DNA from: Pseudonocardiaceae bacterium
GTDB lineage: Bacteria > Actinomycetota > Actinomycetes > Mycobacteriales > Pseudonocardiaceae
Length of the DNA: 64,000 bases
Reading direction: 5' to 3'
Assembly (NCBI GenBank): GCA_009377865.1
Contig: WHTH01000007.1
Location: 32,252 to 96,251, forward strand
Shown in pieces: positions 8,843 through 18,775 of this stretch. The notes beneath the pieces are model-generated. The model worked only from the letters and a program-made list of their open reading frames with translations, did not search any database and was not told where the DNA came from. How positions within the stretch are numbered: position 1 is the first letter of the stretch; each line of letters begins with the position of its first letter. The translations under genes and the position numbers were made by a program.

Positions 8843-9661
8843 TCAGCTACCGGCCTCCGCCCTCGGACCGAAGCCGGATGGAGCGTAGCCCTGCTGCTGG
8901 GAGCGGTTGGCATCGGCCGGTGCGGCCGAACCCCTGCCGTCCAGCTCACGCAGCTGCGATTCCAGGTAGGTCTTCAGGCGCGTGCGGTACTCGCGCTCGA
9001 AGGTGCGCAGCTCGTCGATCCGCTTCTCCAGGCCCGACTTCTCCTGGTTGATCTGGCTCATGGTCTCGGTGTGCTTGCGCTGTGCCTCGCGCTCGAGCGA
9101 GGAGGCCTTCTCCCTGGCCTGCCGTTCGAGCGTCTCGGCGCGGGTGCGCGCGTCGTTGAGCATGGTCTCGGCGCGCGTGCGCGCCTCGTTGACCATGCTG
9201 TCGGCCTTCGCTCTGGCCTCGGACAGCAGCTGCTCGGACTTCGTCCGGGCCTCGCCGAGCATCCCGTCGGCCTCGGCCTTGGCCTCACCCGTGAGCCGGT
9301 CGGCCATCTCCTGTGCCAGACCCAGCACCTTGGCGGCCTGGACGTGATGATCACCGCCTCCTGGCGACGTCTGCTCGGTTGGGGCCGGCGCAGGGGCGGC
9401 GGCCAGGTACGGCTGCTGCGGCGGCAACGTCTCGGTCTGGTGGACGGGTTCGGGCCGGCTCGGAGCCGCCGACGCGTCGTGGAGCTGCTCCTCGAGCTGC
9501 TCCATTTGGTTGCGGAGATCGTTGTTCTCCTCGATCATCCGCGCAAGTTCGGACTCGACGAGGTCGAGGAAAGCGTCGACCTCGTCCTCGTTGTAGCCCC
9601 GCTTGCCGATCGGCGGCTTGCTGAACGCGACGTTGTGAACGTCGGCGGGGGTCAACGGCAT
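8843..9661 (-). CDS. divIVA: DivIVA/Wag31 polar growth scaffold
   Basis: 272 residues. The N-terminal lipid-binding crossed-loop region is [20 protein letters not shown] and [20 protein letters not shown] (residues ~1-45), followed by a first coiled coil, a Pro/Ala/Gln-rich spacer (~65-100), then a long coiled coil (~105-235) with repeated [24 protein letters not shown] heptads. In actinobacteria this protein marks poles and septa and directs apical wall synthesis. It is the last core gene of the division cluster, downstream of yggT. Confidence 0.95.
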   Translation of the reverse strand: MPLTPADVHNVAFSKPPIGKRGYNEDEVDAFLDLVESELARMIEENNDLRNQMEQLEEQLHDASAAPSRPEPVHQTETLPPQQPYLAAAPAPAPTEQTSPGGGDHHVQAAKVLGLAQEMADRLTGEAKAEADGMLGEARTKSEQLLSEARAKADSMVNEARTRAETMLNDARTRAETLERQAREKASSLEREAQRKHTETMSQINQEKSGLEKRIDELRTFEREYRTRLKTYLESQLRELDGRGSAAPADANRSQQQGYAPSGFGPRAEAGS

Positions 9662-9729
9662 GGGATCACCTCACGCACTCCTCGGCTGTGCACATCCTCG
9701 AGTATCGGCCCACTTGGCCCCGACGGCCG

Positions 9730-10026
9730 CTACCCCCTAGGATCCACTACTTGCATCAGTATGAACACCACGAGCAGCAGAACCATAATCGATAAGTCCA
9801 GTGCTACGCCTCCGATCCGCACCGGGCGGATCACTCGTCTGAGTGTACGCACCGGCGGATCGGTCACCGTGTAGATCGACTCGAGTGCCACTGCCACGCC
9901 TCCGGCCGGCGCCCACCCCCGCGCGAACGTTCGCACGAGCTCCGCGACGATGCGCGCCGTGAGCATCAGCCAGAAGAAGAACAGCAGGTAGTACACCACG
10001 TACAAGACGACGTCCACGCTCCCCAC
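9730..10026 (-). CDS. yggT: YggT-family membrane protein
   Basis: About 98 residues with two hydrophobic blocks (VVLYVVYYLLFFFWLMLTARIV and the C-terminal LDLSIMVLLLVVFILMQVV) and the family motif ESIYTVTDPPVRTLRRVIRP between them. I chose GTG 10026 (VGSVDVVLYVV): GGGAGG lies ten bases upstream and the length fits the family. An ATG at 10056 extends the frame by ten codons but falls in a 22-bp tandem duplication. The position between sepF and divIVA is the standard one; the function is uncertain. Confidence 0.88.
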   Translation of the reverse strand: MGSVDVVLYVVYYLLFFFWLMLTARIVAELVRTFARGWAPAGGVAVALESIYTVTDPPVRTLRRVIRPVRIGGVALDLSIMVLLLVVFILMQVVDPRG

Positions 10027-10030
10027 TGTG

Positions 10031-10074
10031 CCATTGCCTCCCGAAGGCCGGGCCATTGCCTCCCGAAGGCCGGG
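10031..10074. repeat. 22-bp perfect tandem duplication in the yggT leader
   Basis: Bases 10031-10052 and 10053-10074 are identical (each begins CCATTGCCTCCCGAAGG). On the minus strand each copy carries GGGAGGCAATGG, so the duplication copies a ribosome-site-plus-ATG pair just before yggT. The two ATGs are in different frames, and only the upstream one is in frame with yggT. Confidence 0.88.
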
Positions 10075-10122
10075 CGATGGGCCGCCGGTGGGTGGGCCAT
10101 CTGCCTGCTCAGGGCTCGTGTG

Positions 10123-10791
10123 TCAGGAGCGGTTGAGGAAGCCACCCTCGGCGAGCCGGCGCTTGTCCTCGGCGGTGACGTCGACGTTGGTGGGTGAGAG
10201 TAAGAACACCTTGGTTGTCACCTTGTCGATGGAACCACGCAGTGCGAAAGCTAACCCTGCAGCGAAGTCAACCAGTCGCTTGGCGTCAGGATCATCCATC
10301 CCGGTGAGATTGATGATGATCGGCGTGCCCTCCCGGTAGCGCTCGCCGATGAGCCGTGCTTCGTTGTAGCTACGGGGGTGCAACGTCACGATCCGGCCCA
10401 GCGGGTGACCGTCCTCCGCAGGCAACGGTCGGCTACGGGCAGCTGGCTCACGCAACGGCGGCGTGGTGTCCATGGCCAGCGATCCGCGGACCGGGGCTAC
10501 CGGGTTCTCGGAGGGCCAGCCCGGACGCCGCGCGCTGCGGACGGTGGCCAGTTCGGGCTCGTGGTAACCGTCGTCGGCGCGCGGGTAGCGAGCCCGGAGG
10601 TCGTCGGGAGCCGGGCACCTGGGACGCCGCGATGGCCGCTCCGGCGGGTACTCCTCGTAGTCACCGTACTCCGGACCGTAGTCGGGGCCGTAGCCGGAAC
10701 CGTACTCATAGCTGTACTCGTGGCCGTAGTCGTCGAGCTCCTCGGCTGGGACCATGCCGAAGTAGGCCTTCAGCCTGTGCAGCGCGCTCAT
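10123..10791 (-). CDS. sepF: SepF cell-division protein
   Basis: 222 residues. Residues ~1-15 (MSALHRLKAYFGMVPAEE) are the membrane-binding amphipathic start; residues ~20-110 are a Tyr/Glu/Pro-rich disordered linker; the C-terminal domain (GRIVTLHPRSYNEARLIGER ... IIINLTGMDDPDAKRLVDF) is the globular SepF fold that binds the FtsZ tail and anchors the ring to the membrane. Ends GGFLNRS. Located between yggS and yggT as in other actinobacteria. Confidence 0.94.
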   Translation of the reverse strand: MSALHRLKAYFGMVPAEELDDYGHEYSYEYGSGYGPDYGPEYGDYEEYPPERPSRRPRCPAPDDLRARYPRADDGYHEPELATVRSARRPGWPSENPVAPVRGSLAMDTTPPLREPAARSRPLPAEDGHPLGRIVTLHPRSYNEARLIGERYREGTPIIINLTGMDDPDAKRLVDFAAGLAFALRGSIDKVTTKVFLLSPTNVDVTAEDKRRLAEGGFLNRS

Positions 10792-10870
10792 CCGCCTCGC
10801 CCTTCTCCTTGCCCGCCTGCCGACCCCGTCCCGACCCGCCCGATTCGGGCCGGCAAGCGTTTGCGCACGG

Positions 10871-11599
10871 TCACGGCGAGATTAACCGGCGCTTACCCAG
10901 CAGCGCGGTTCCGACACGCACGCAGGTCGAGCCGTACCGGATCCCGGCCTCCAGGTCACCGCTCATCCCGGCCGACAGTTCGGTGGCCGTCGGGTGGTCA
11001 CGGCGGATCCGCTGCGCGCTCTCGGTCAGCGTTGCGAACGCCTCGTCAGGGTCGGCCCCGAGCGGAGCGACGGCCATCACACCGGCGAGCTGCAGCCCAT
11101 CGGCGTTCGCGATCCTGTCGGCCAGTGCGTCGAGCCCAGCTAGCGGGCAGCCACCGCGGCCGGTATCGCCGTCGATGCTGGCCTGCACCAGCACTCGAAG
11201 CGGACCGGATCGCTCGCCCGCATCGACGGCGGCCAGCGCGGCTCGACCCAGCGCCTCCACCAGCCGCGGCGAGTCGACGGACTGCACAGCGTGCGCCCAG
11301 CGGGCAACCGACCGCGCCTTGTTGCGTTGCAACCGCCCGACCATCTCCCATCGCGGTTCGGATCCCGGGCGCAGGGTGGCGAGCTCGGCGACCTTGGGTA
11401 TGGCCTCCTGGTCGCGCGCCTCGCCGAAACCGGACAGTCCCAGATCAGCCAGCAGCGCCACATCGGTGGCGGGAAATGTCTTTGTGATCGTGAGCAACCG
11501 GACATCGGTCGGATCGCGCCCCGCCGCCGCGCATGCCGCCGCGATCCGTTCGCGGACCGCGGCGAGCGCGGCCGCCAGCTCACCGGCTCGGTCGCTCAT
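10871..11599 (-). CDS. yggS: YggS-family PLP homeostasis protein
   Basis: 242 residues, single-domain fold-type III PLP protein. The PLP lysine is in LLTITKTFPATDVALL (about residue 40); EMVGRLQRNKARSV and the C-terminal phosphate-binding block LSAGMSGDLEAGIRYGSTCV with RVGTALLG complete the signature. Family members balance free pyridoxal phosphate and have no known catalytic turnover. Sits in the division cluster between pgeF and sepF. Confidence 0.93.
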   Translation of the reverse strand: MSDRAGELAAALAAVRERIAAACAAAGRDPTDVRLLTITKTFPATDVALLADLGLSGFGEARDQEAIPKVAELATLRPGSEPRWEMVGRLQRNKARSVARWAHAVQSVDSPRLVEALGRAALAAVDAGERSGPLRVLVQASIDGDTGRGGCPLAGLDALADRIANADGLQLAGVMAVAPLGADPDEAFATLTESAQRIRRDHPTATELSAGMSGDLEAGIRYGSTCVRVGTALLGKRRLISP

Positions 11600-11630
11600 G
11601 GCTCGACCCTGACACGCAGGTCTCGCGCGC

Positions 11631-12356
11631 TCACTGCGGTGCAGCCTCGACCCAGGTCAGCGCGGCGATCCGGCCGGTGGTGCCCTCACGGCGGTGGCTG
11701 TAGAGCTCACGATCCTCGAGGGTGCAGCGCGGGTCCGCACCGATCCGGGCGATCCCGGCGGCGGACAGCTGCTCGGCGAGCCCGGCGCGCAGGTCCAGCG
11801 CTGCAGTGCCACGACGGGTCCGGCACGCGCTGCCGGGCAGGTGCGCCTCGACGTCGTCGCGCATCGCGGCGGGGACCTCGTAGCACAGCCCGCAGGCGGC
11901 CGGACCAAGCAACGCCTCGATCTCGCCGATGTCGGCGCCCGCTTGCTGCATCGCCGCCAGCGCCGCAGGGAGCACGCCGAGCCGCGCGCCCACCCGACCG
12001 GCGTGCACCGCAGCCACCACGCCGGACACCGGGTCGGCGAGCAGTACCGGGACGCAATCCGCGACGAGCACCACGACGGCGAGGCCGGGCACCGCGGTGA
12101 CCAGCCCATCGGTAACCGGGACCGGCTCGCCACGTGGTCCGTCGACCACCTCGACCGTGCGGCCGTGTACCTGTTCCATCCAGACCAGCCGGCCGGGCGC
12201 GAGCCCGAGCTCATGGGCGAGCCGGTCGCGGTTCGCCGCCACATTCGCAGCCCGGTCACCGACGTGCGCGCCGAGATTGAACGAGTCGTACGGACCGTCG
12301 GACACCCCGCCCTCACGGGTGGTGACGACCCGGCGCACCCGGAGTCGTGCGGTCAC
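11631..12356 (-). CDS. pgeF: PgeF/YfiH (multicopper polyphenol oxidase-type) peptidoglycan editing protein
   Basis: 241 residues starting at a GTG that overlaps the ftsZ stop (GTGA). Signature blocks are [34 protein letters not shown], the metal ligands in [12 protein letters not shown] and [15 protein letters not shown], and the final [17 protein letters not shown]. The Cys/His/His arrangement matches the zinc-type laccase-domain proteins, which in E. coli prevent L-Ser from being used in place of L-Ala in the stem peptide (family knowledge). HAGRVG replaces the more common HAGWRG, so the Trp is lost. Confidence 0.92.
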   Translation of the reverse strand: MTARLRVRRVVTTREGGVSDGPYDSFNLGAHVGDRAANVAANRDRLAHELGLAPGRLVWMEQVHGRTVEVVDGPRGEPVPVTDGLVTAVPGLAVVVLVADCVPVLLADPVSGVVAAVHAGRVGARLGVLPAALAAMQQAGADIGEIEALLGPAACGLCYEVPAAMRDDVEAHLPGSACRTRRGTAALDLRAGLAEQLSAAGIARIGADPRCTLEDRELYSHRREGTTGRIAALTWVEAAPQ

Positions 12357-13654
12357 CGTTTCATGAATGGAGGGACATCGACGTCGTCGTCCTCGACCTC
12401 GTCGGACATCGGGACGGCGCGGGCGGGCACGGCTGGGTCCGAGCGGTACTGCGGCGAGCGGTGGTCACCGTGGTCGTACCCTGGTTGCGCTGCGGTCGCC
12501 GGGCGCCACTCCCGGTCGGGCGCCGACGGCTGTGCCGGGCGGGACTGTGACGGCTGTCCCTGGCCGACCTCGCCGGGCTGGCGATCCTCGCCGGGCTGGC
12601 GATCCTCGCCAGGCTGGCGATCCTGGCCGGGCTGCACCTGCCCGGCCTGGGCACTGGCCATCGGACGGGACGCCACCGGTGCCGGATCCAGCTTCTTGTG
12701 CCCCGGCGCGCCGGCATCGAACCCGGCCGCTATCACCGTCACCCGCACCTCGTCGCCGAGCGAGTCGTCGATCACGGTGCCGAAGATGATGTTGGCCTCA
12801 GTGTGCGCCGACTCCTGCACCAGCGACGCCGCCTCGTTGATCTCGAAGAGTCCCAGGTCGGATCCCCCGGCGATGGACAGCAACACGCCGTGTGCGCCGT
12901 CCATCGACGCTTCGAGCAGCGGCGAGTTGATGGCCTTCTCGGCGGCCTGCACCGCCCGGCCCTCGCCCCGTGAGGAGCCGATGCCCATCAGTGCACTGCC
13001 TGCCCCCGACATGACGCTCTTGACGTCGGCGAAGTCCAGGTTGATCAGACCTGGCGTCGTGATCAGGTTGGTGATCCCCTGCACACCGGACAGCAGCACC
13101 TCGTCGGCGGAGCGGAAGGCATCCATCAGGCTCACCCCGGCATCGCCGAGCTGCAGCAGCCGGTCGTTCGGGATGACGATGAGCGTGTCGCACTGATTGC
13201 GCAGCTCGGCGATGCCGTCCTCGGCCTGGCCGCCGCGGCGCTTGCCCTCGAAGTTGAACGGCCGGGTGACCACACCGATCGTCAGCGCGCCCAGCTTGCG
13301 CGCGATACTCGCCACCACAGGTGCGCCACCGGTACCGGTGCCGCCGCCCTCGCCGGCGGTGACGAACACCATGTCGGCGCCCTTGAGAACCTCCTCGATC
13401 TCCTCCCTGTGGTCCTCGCATGCCTTTCCGCCCACCTCCGGGTCGGCGCCCGCGCCGAGCCCACGGGTCAGCTCGCGGCCGATGTCGAGCTTGACGTCGG
13501 CATCCGACATCAGCAGGGCCTGGGCATCGGTGTTCACCGCGATGAACTCAACCCCCTTGAGCCCCACCTCGATCATCCGGTTGACGGCATTGACACCGCC
13601 GCCACCGATGCCGACCACCTTGATGACCGCGAGGTAGTTGTGCGGGGCCGTCAT
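12353..13654 (-). CDS. ftsZ: Cell division GTPase FtsZ
   Basis: 433 residues. GTP-binding [15 protein letters not shown] (~11-25), the tubulin signature GGGTGTG within [20 protein letters not shown] (~100) and the T7 loop [12 protein letters not shown] are intact. The C-terminal linker (~315-420) contains a threefold GEDRQP repeat, and the conserved terminal peptide [10 protein letters not shown] is the SepF/FtsW-binding tail. ATG 13654 ([15 protein letters not shown]) fits the family. The 291-bp region between it and ftsQ probably holds its own promoters. It overlaps pgeF by four bases. Confidence 0.97.
   Translation of the reverse strand: MTAPHNYLAVIKVVGIGGGGVNAVNRMIEVGLKGVEFIAVNTDAQALLMSDADVKLDIGRELTRGLGAGADPEVGGKACEDHREEIEEVLKGADMVFVTAGEGGGTGTGGAPVVASIARKLGALTIGVVTRPFNFEGKRRGGQAEDGIAELRNQCDTLIVIPNDRLLQLGDAGVSLMDAFRSADEVLLSGVQGITNLITTPGLINLDFADVKSVMSGAGSALMGIGSSRGEGRAVQAAEKAINSPLLEASMDGAHGVLLSIAGGSDLGLFEINEAASLVQESAHTEANIIFGTVIDDSLGDEVRVTVIAAGFDAGAPGHKKLDPAPVASRPMASAQAGQVQPGQDRQPGEDRQPGEDRQPGEVGQGQPSQSRPAQPSAPDREWRPATAAQPGYDHGDHRSPQYRSDPAVPARAVPMSDEVEDDDVDVPPFMKR
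12571..12624. repeat. Three 18-bp tandem repeats in the ftsZ linker
   Basis: The unit CGCCGGGCTGGCGATCCT is exact at 12571 and 12589 and has one mismatch at 12607; a decayed fourth copy follows. On the coding strand it reads as GEDRQP in frame, lengthening the disordered FtsZ linker by six residues per copy. Confidence 0.88.
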
Positions 13655-13945
13655 CGCACTGTGCCCTTCATGACTGCGGGGCCTTCCATGGCTGTGAGCC
13701 CTCCTGGTCGCCTGCTGGTGCCGGATGTGGTCGGCCGGCACCGGATGCCCTCCCCCGGCGCGTTCGCAACCCTCAACCTCATGTACAGGGTTAGAGTTAT
13801 GTCAGCTCCGAGCGTTGAGAGCGACGTTAGGCATCGCTGTCCACGCGGTCCAGCAGCCACGCCGGGCGAGGCGTCGGCGACGGTACCGATGGGTTGCATC
13901 CCTCGCCCCGTTGACCCCCACAGCTCATGAGGGCAGCAGGCGCGG

Positions 13946-14770
13946 TCAGGAGATGGTGGGGAGCTGCGGGCTCGAGACGTCGTAGACGTCGCCGGGCCGG
14001 CTGAGCAACGGTCCCAGCACGGCCGTCTTGCGCGCGGACTGGCTCGGCCCGCCCCAGTGCACCTCCCGGTCGTCGCCGAGCCGCAGCACCACGTCGGCCG
14101 ACGAGCGGGCGCTCACGACCTTCACCCGTTCGCGCAGCCCCGGGGGAAGCTCGGTGAGCACCTGCACGGCGGCCCGTGCGGCGGGCACTTCGGGTGACAC
14201 CCGCGACACCCGCAACTCGGGCAGGCCGCGCGGTACTTCCGGCACGGTGGCGAAGCTGGTAGCGGTGGCGTCGACGAGCGCCACCCCCTCCCCCGACGGC
14301 GCGACCGCCACAGGAGTGCGCTCGGACACCGTGATGCGCACCGTGCCGGTCATCGACCGGCTCACCTCGACCGTGGCGACGCGGCGCAGTTGCTGCACGC
14401 GGGACTCGATCGTCGCGGTGTCCAGCAGCAGCAGCGGGGTGCCGATCGGCACCTGTGCCGCGGTGCCCACCTGCTGCGACGACAGCTCGACGGTGCCCTC
14501 GACCGCGACCTGGCGGGCGGCGAACAGCGAACTGCCGAGCAGCAACCACAGCACACCCCCCACCCCGGCCAGTGCCACGACCGCGATCGCCACCCGGCGC
14601 CGGCGCCGGCCACGAGCGACACGATCGGCCGGCGAGCCTTGCGACCTGGTGGCACGGCCGCGGCGGGCAGCGGCGCTACGGGGTGGTGTCGGGTCGCCGG
14701 CTCCCCGGCGCGGGCGCCTGCGAGCCGGGCGGTGCGGCTGCCGGCGGGCCGGGCGCTGCGTTGCGCTCAT
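13946..14770 (-). CDS. ftsQ: Divisome protein FtsQ (DivIB)
   Basis: 274 residues: a strongly basic cytoplasmic tail (~1-62, rich in RRPRR), one membrane segment [20 protein letters not shown], then the POTRA domain ([19 protein letters not shown]) and the beta domain ([20 protein letters not shown]). It links FtsL/FtsB to the divisome in the periplasmic space. ATG 14770 overlaps the murC stop (ATGA); an upstream in-frame start would lie within murC. Confidence 0.93.
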   Translation of the reverse strand: MSATQRPARRQPHRPARRRPRRGAGDPTPPRSAAARRGRATRSQGSPADRVARGRRRRRVAIAVVALAGVGGVLWLLLGSSLFAARQVAVEGTVELSSQQVGTAAQVPIGTPLLLLDTATIESRVQQLRRVATVEVSRSMTGTVRITVSERTPVAVAPSGEGVALVDATATSFATVPEVPRGLPELRVSRVSPEVPAARAAVQVLTELPPGLRERVKVVSARSSADVVLRLGDDREVHWGGPSQSARKTAVLGPLLSRPGDVYDVSSPQLPTIS

Positions 14771-16287
14771 CGCCGGCCGGGCGTTCCGGCAATCGGCCAC
14801 TCCGGCCCGGCATCATCCGGCGCAGCCTCCCGGCGGTCCAGTTCTGCGAGCAGCTCCGCAGCCAGCATGGTGATGTCGCCGGCTCCCATGGTCACCACGA
14901 GATCACCCGGTTCGACCAGCTCGGCGAGCCGGGCGGGAACCTGATCGAACGACGGCTCGTAGTGCACCGAGCCGGCCGGCAGCGGCACGGCGTCGGCGAT
15001 CAGTGCGCCGGTGACACCGGGTATCGGGTCCTCCCGAGCACCGTAGACGTCGAGTGCGAGCACCACGTCGGCCAGCGCCAGCGCGATACCGAACTCGGGG
15101 GCGAACTGCTGCGTGCGGGAGTAGAGGTGGGGCTGGAAGGCCACGACCAGCCGTCCCTGCCCCGCGACCTGGCGTGCGCCACGCAGCGCCGCTGCGACCT
15201 TCGTCGGATGATGTGCATAGTCGTCGTAGACCCGCACCCCCGCGCTGCGGCCCCGGAACTCGAAGCGTCGGCGCACCCCGGAGAACCCGGCGAGCCCGTC
15301 GAGCATCCCAGGCAGCGGCGCGCCCAGCTCCAGACCGGCCAGCAGCGCCGCGGTGGCATTCGATGCCATGTGCTCGCCGGGCACCGCGACCTGCAGCGTC
15401 ACCCGCTCGCCGTCGAGGTCGAGCTCGGCGGTGCCCCGGCTGCCGTCCGGCCGGTAGTCAAGCAGCAGCACGTCACCGGCTGCCAGCCGGGGCGTGGCAA
15501 CCGCCCGGCCGTACCGGCGCACCCGGATCCCGGCGGCCAGCGCCCGCGCGGCGAGTGCTGCCGAGCCGGGGTCGTCGGCGTTGGCCACCAGCAGCCCGCC
15601 GGGGCGGATCCGCTCGAGGAAGGCATCGAAGACGGCCGTGTAGGCCTCGACGGTGCCGTGATGGTCGAGGTGATCGGCCTCGACGTTGGTGACGACGGCG
15701 ATGTCGGGCGAGTACGCCAGAAACGTCCCGTCGCTCTCGTCCGCCTCGGCCACGAACACCTCCCCGGTGCCGTGGTGGGCGCCGGCACCGGAGACGTTGA
15801 GATCACCACCGACCAGGAAGGACGGATCGGCTCCACAGTGTTGCAGCGCAACGGTCAGCATCGAGGTCGTGGACGTCTTGCCTGCCGTGCCCGTGACGCA
15901 GGTCACCCGGTAACCCTCCATCAACGCCGCCAGCACGGTGGAGCGGTGCAGCACGGGGATTCCGCGCCGCGCCGCTTCGAGCAGCTCAGGGTTGTCCGGG
16001 TTGGTCTGGTGTACAGCCTTCGTGGTGACGATCGCGGTCGGGTCACCGGACAGCTGGTCGAGGTTGACCGCGGCATGACCGACTGCAGTCCGGGCACCGA
16101 GCGCGCGCAGCGCGAGCAGTGCGCGGGAGTCCTTGGCATCCGAGCCGGATACTTCGCCGCCCCTGCCGAGCACGAGCCGGGCGATCCCGCTCATGCCCGC
16201 TCCCCCGATGCCGATCAGGTGGGTGCGCTGCAGCTGCGACGGCAGCGCGGGTCCGGCCGGGGTCTCCGCCGGCCTGGCATGGTTCAT
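14767..16287 (-). CDS. murC: UDP-N-acetylmuramate-L-alanine ligase
   Basis: 506 residues, Mur ligase adding the first stem residue L-Ala to UDP-MurNAc. N-terminal Rossmann block [18 protein letters not shown], central ATPase with P-loop [13 protein letters not shown] and [26 protein letters not shown], and C-terminal [19 protein letters not shown]. The P-loop has Ala where MurC usually has His (GTHGKT), which is within the allowed GxxGK[ST] pattern but uncommon. It overlaps murG and ftsQ by four bases each. Confidence 0.95.
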   Translation of the reverse strand: MNHARPAETPAGPALPSQLQRTHLIGIGGAGMSGIARLVLGRGGEVSGSDAKDSRALLALRALGARTAVGHAAVNLDQLSGDPTAIVTTKAVHQTNPDNPELLEAARRGIPVLHRSTVLAALMEGYRVTCVTGTAGKTSTTSMLTVALQHCGADPSFLVGGDLNVSGAGAHHGTGEVFVAEADESDGTFLAYSPDIAVVTNVEADHLDHHGTVEAYTAVFDAFLERIRPGGLLVANADDPGSAALAARALAAGIRVRRYGRAVATPRLAAGDVLLLDYRPDGSRGTAELDLDGERVTLQVAVPGEHMASNATAALLAGLELGAPLPGMLDGLAGFSGVRRRFEFRGRSAGVRVYDDYAHHPTKVAAALRGARQVAGQGRLVVAFQPHLYSRTQQFAPEFGIALALADVVLALDVYGAREDPIPGVTGALIADAVPLPAGSVHYEPSFDQVPARLAELVEPGDLVVTMGAGDITMLAAELLAELDRREAAPDDAGPEWPIAGTPGRR

Positions 16288-17381
16288 CGAGCCACCTCCA
16301 GCACCATCGTCGCCAGCGTGGCATCGGCCTCCGGATGCCCGGCTACCCGGGACGCGGCAGCCATCGTGGCGAGCCGGTGGGGGTCGGTGAGTACGGCGAT
16401 CACTTCACGGGCCACCCGGGCGGGGGTGAGCTCGACGTCGGGTACGAGGATACCGCCGCCGGCATCGATGACCGGCCGGGCGTTGAGCGCCTGCTCGCCG
16501 TTGCCGTGTGGCAGCGGCACGAACACCGCAGGCAGCCCCACGGCGGACAGCTCCGCCACGGTGATCGCACCGGACCGGCAGATGGCGAGATCCGCGGCCG
16601 CGAGCGCGAGGTCCATCCGCTCCAGGTACGGCACCGCGACGTAGGGTGGCGCCCCCGCGTCCGGCTCCACGGCAGTCACGTCGAGGGTGTTGCGGACGCC
16701 GTGCGCGTGCAGCACGCCGATACCCGCCGCGGCCAACTCGGCCGCCGCCCCGGAGACCGCCGTGTTCAACGATCGGGCACCTTGCGAGCCGCCGGTGACC
16801 AGCAACGTCGGGGCCTGGGGATGCAGACCGAAATGCGCCCGGGCCTCGGCCCGCAGGCCGGGGCGGTCGAGTGTGGTGATCGTCCGGCGCAGCGGGATCC
16901 CGATCACCTCGGCGCCGGGCAGGCCACCGCACGGCGCGGCCGCCGCGACCCGGCTGGCGAACCGCGCGCCGATGCGGTTGGCCAGCCCCGCTTTGGCATT
17001 GGCCTCGTGCACCACGATCGGCAGCTCGCCACGGGCCGCCAGGTAGGCCGGCAAAGCCACGTAGCCGCCGAACCCCACGACCACGTCGGCGGCGGTGTCG
17101 CGCAGCACCTCGCGGGTGCGGCGCACGGCGGCACGGAGCCGCAGCGGCAGCCGCAGCAGGTCGAGGTGTGGCTTGCGGGGCAGCGGCACCGGCGGGATCA
17201 GCTCGAGCGGATAGCCGCGCTCGGGGACCAGCCGGGTCTCCAGGCCACGCTCGGTGCCCAGCGCGGTGATCCGGGCCTCGGGGGCCATCCGGCGCACCGC
17301 ATCGGCCAGTGCCAGGGCGGGTTCGATGTGGCCTGCCGTGCCTCCCCCGGCCAGCACGACCGACAGTGGTCCGTCCTTCAC
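16284..17381 (-). CDS. murG: MurG N-acetylglucosaminyltransferase (lipid II synthesis)
   Basis: 365 residues, GT-B fold, GT28 family. Signatures: the N-terminal G loop [20 protein letters not shown], the second glycine-rich site [33 protein letters not shown], the central [12 protein letters not shown] and the UDP-GlcNAc-binding [20 protein letters not shown]. It adds GlcNAc to lipid I at the inner membrane face. GTG start overlaps the ftsW stop; the end overlaps the murC start. Confidence 0.95.
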   Translation of the reverse strand: MKDGPLSVVLAGGGTAGHIEPALALADAVRRMAPEARITALGTERGLETRLVPERGYPLELIPPVPLPRKPHLDLLRLPLRLRAAVRRTREVLRDTAADVVVGFGGYVALPAYLAARGELPIVVHEANAKAGLANRIGARFASRVAAAAPCGGLPGAEVIGIPLRRTITTLDRPGLRAEARAHFGLHPQAPTLLVTGGSQGARSLNTAVSGAAAELAAAGIGVLHAHGVRNTLDVTAVEPDAGAPPYVAVPYLERMDLALAAADLAICRSGAITVAELSAVGLPAVFVPLPHGNGEQALNARPVIDAGGGILVPDVELTPARVAREVIAVLTDPHRLATMAAASRVAGHPEADATLATMVLEVAR

Positions 17382-18775
17382 CGGCCCGCCCCGCCGCGCA
17401 TCGACGCCGGCGACGGGCGCCGGGCACGGGGGCGTGCGGCCGGCGGTGGCGGGCGCCGGACACCCGCCGGCCGCCGCGATGGCTGATAGGGCTCCGGAGG
17501 CCGCAGCCGCAGCAGCCTGACCAACCTGCCCCCGCCCGCCGGGCCGCCGCCGCGTGGCGCGAGGTCACTGCGAAGCGCCGTCACCGCCTGCGGCTCGTGC
17601 CGCGCGAAGTTGGCCAGCAGGCCGAAACTGAACATGGTCAACGCCAGCGAAGTCCCTCCGGACGAGATCATCGGGAGCTGCAGACCGGTGACCGGCAGTA
17701 GCCCCACAACGTAGCCGATGTTGATCGCGGCCTGGCCCACCAGCCACGCGGTGATGGTCGCCGCAACGAGCTTGATCCACGGGTCGGTGTTGCGAGCCGC
17801 GATCCGCATGCCGGTATAGGCCACGGTCGCGAACAGCAGCAGCACCACCAGGCAACCCAGGAAGCCCAGCTCCTCGCCGACGATGGCGAAGATGAAGTCG
17901 TTGTGGGCATTGGGCAGGTAGTCCCACTTGGCGCTGCCCTGACCGAGCCCCACCCCCCACCAGCCGCCTTCGGCCAGTGAGTACAGCGCCTGCCGCGCCT
18001 GGAAGGCCACCCCCTGCGGGTCGGCGGTGGGGTTGAGGAAGGACTCGATTCGCGCCGAGCGGTACCCGGCTACCGCGGCCATCGTGACCGCACCGGCGAC
18101 CGCCGCCACGACGATCGCGCCGAAGAGCTCGGCAGGCGCGCCCGCGAACCACAGCAGTGCCAGCAGCACGATCGCCAGGATCATGGTGGTGCCCATGTCG
18201 GGCTGCAGCATCACCAGCGCGAAGATCAGCACAGCGACCGGCACCAGCGGCACCAGCAGATGCCGCCACTGGCCCAGCAGTGCCCGCTTGGCCACCAGGA
18301 CCTGGGCTCCCCACATCGCCAGCGCCAGCTTCGCAGGCTCCGCGGGCTGCAGTGACGCCGGCCCGAGCCGCAGCCAGCTCTGCGCGCCCTGCGACTCGAC
18401 ACCCAGCGGGGTGAGCACCAGAACGAGCAGTGCGACGCAGCCCAGCAGGAATGCGAAGCTGGTGGCACGCAGCCACCTCACCGGCAGCCGCAGCGCGACC
18501 CAGAACATCAACAGCCCGGCCAGGCAGGAGACGAGCTGGCTGGTGAACACGGCATAGGACGACCCGTCCTGCGTGAAGGACTGCACGCTCGACGCCGACA
18601 ACACCATGACCAGTCCGAACAGCGTGAGCAGGCCGAAGGTGGCCAGCACGAGATGCAGCGACGTCAGTGGTCGCGCCAGCCACGCGGTCAAAGCCGCGCG
18701 CGCGGCGGCAAGCTGCCGGCCGGTCGATCCGGCCGAGCCGCCGCGCTTCATCCGACCGGCAGCAGGAACACTCAT
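17378..18775 (-). CDS. ftsW: FtsW peptidoglycan glycosyltransferase (SEDS family)
   Basis: 465 residues with about ten membrane segments. SEDS hallmarks: [23 protein letters not shown] (conserved WLRLG and QPAE), [20 protein letters not shown] with the catalytic Asp in QPD, the large loop [19 protein letters not shown], and [17 protein letters not shown] near the end. The C terminus (~410-465) is a Pro/Arg-rich cytoplasmic tail typical of actinobacteria. It polymerises lipid II with FtsI. Four-base overlaps on both sides. Confidence 0.96.
   Translation of the reverse strand: MSVPAAGRMKRGGSAGSTGRQLAAARAALTAWLARPLTSLHLVLATFGLLTLFGLVMVLSASSVQSFTQDGSSYAVFTSQLVSCLAGLLMFWVALRLPVRWLRATSFAFLLGCVALLVLVLTPLGVESQGAQSWLRLGPASLQPAEPAKLALAMWGAQVLVAKRALLGQWRHLLVPLVPVAVLIFALVMLQPDMGTTMILAIVLLALLWFAGAPAELFGAIVVAAVAGAVTMAAVAGYRSARIESFLNPTADPQGVAFQARQALYSLAEGGWWGVGLGQGSAKWDYLPNAHNDFIFAIVGEELGFLGCLVVLLLFATVAYTGMRIAARNTDPWIKLVAATITAWLVGQAAINIGYVVGLLPVTGLQLPMISSGGTSLALTMFSFGLLANFARHEPQAVTALRSDLAPRGGGPAGGGRLVRLLRLRPPEPYQPSRRPAGVRRPPPPAARPRARRPSPASMRGGAGR

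Noticed and set aside
13655..13945. Small gene between ftsQ and ftsZ
   Set aside because: Short frames there lack ribosome sites and family features; the AT-richer patch near 13780-13810 is more consistent with ftsZ promoters.
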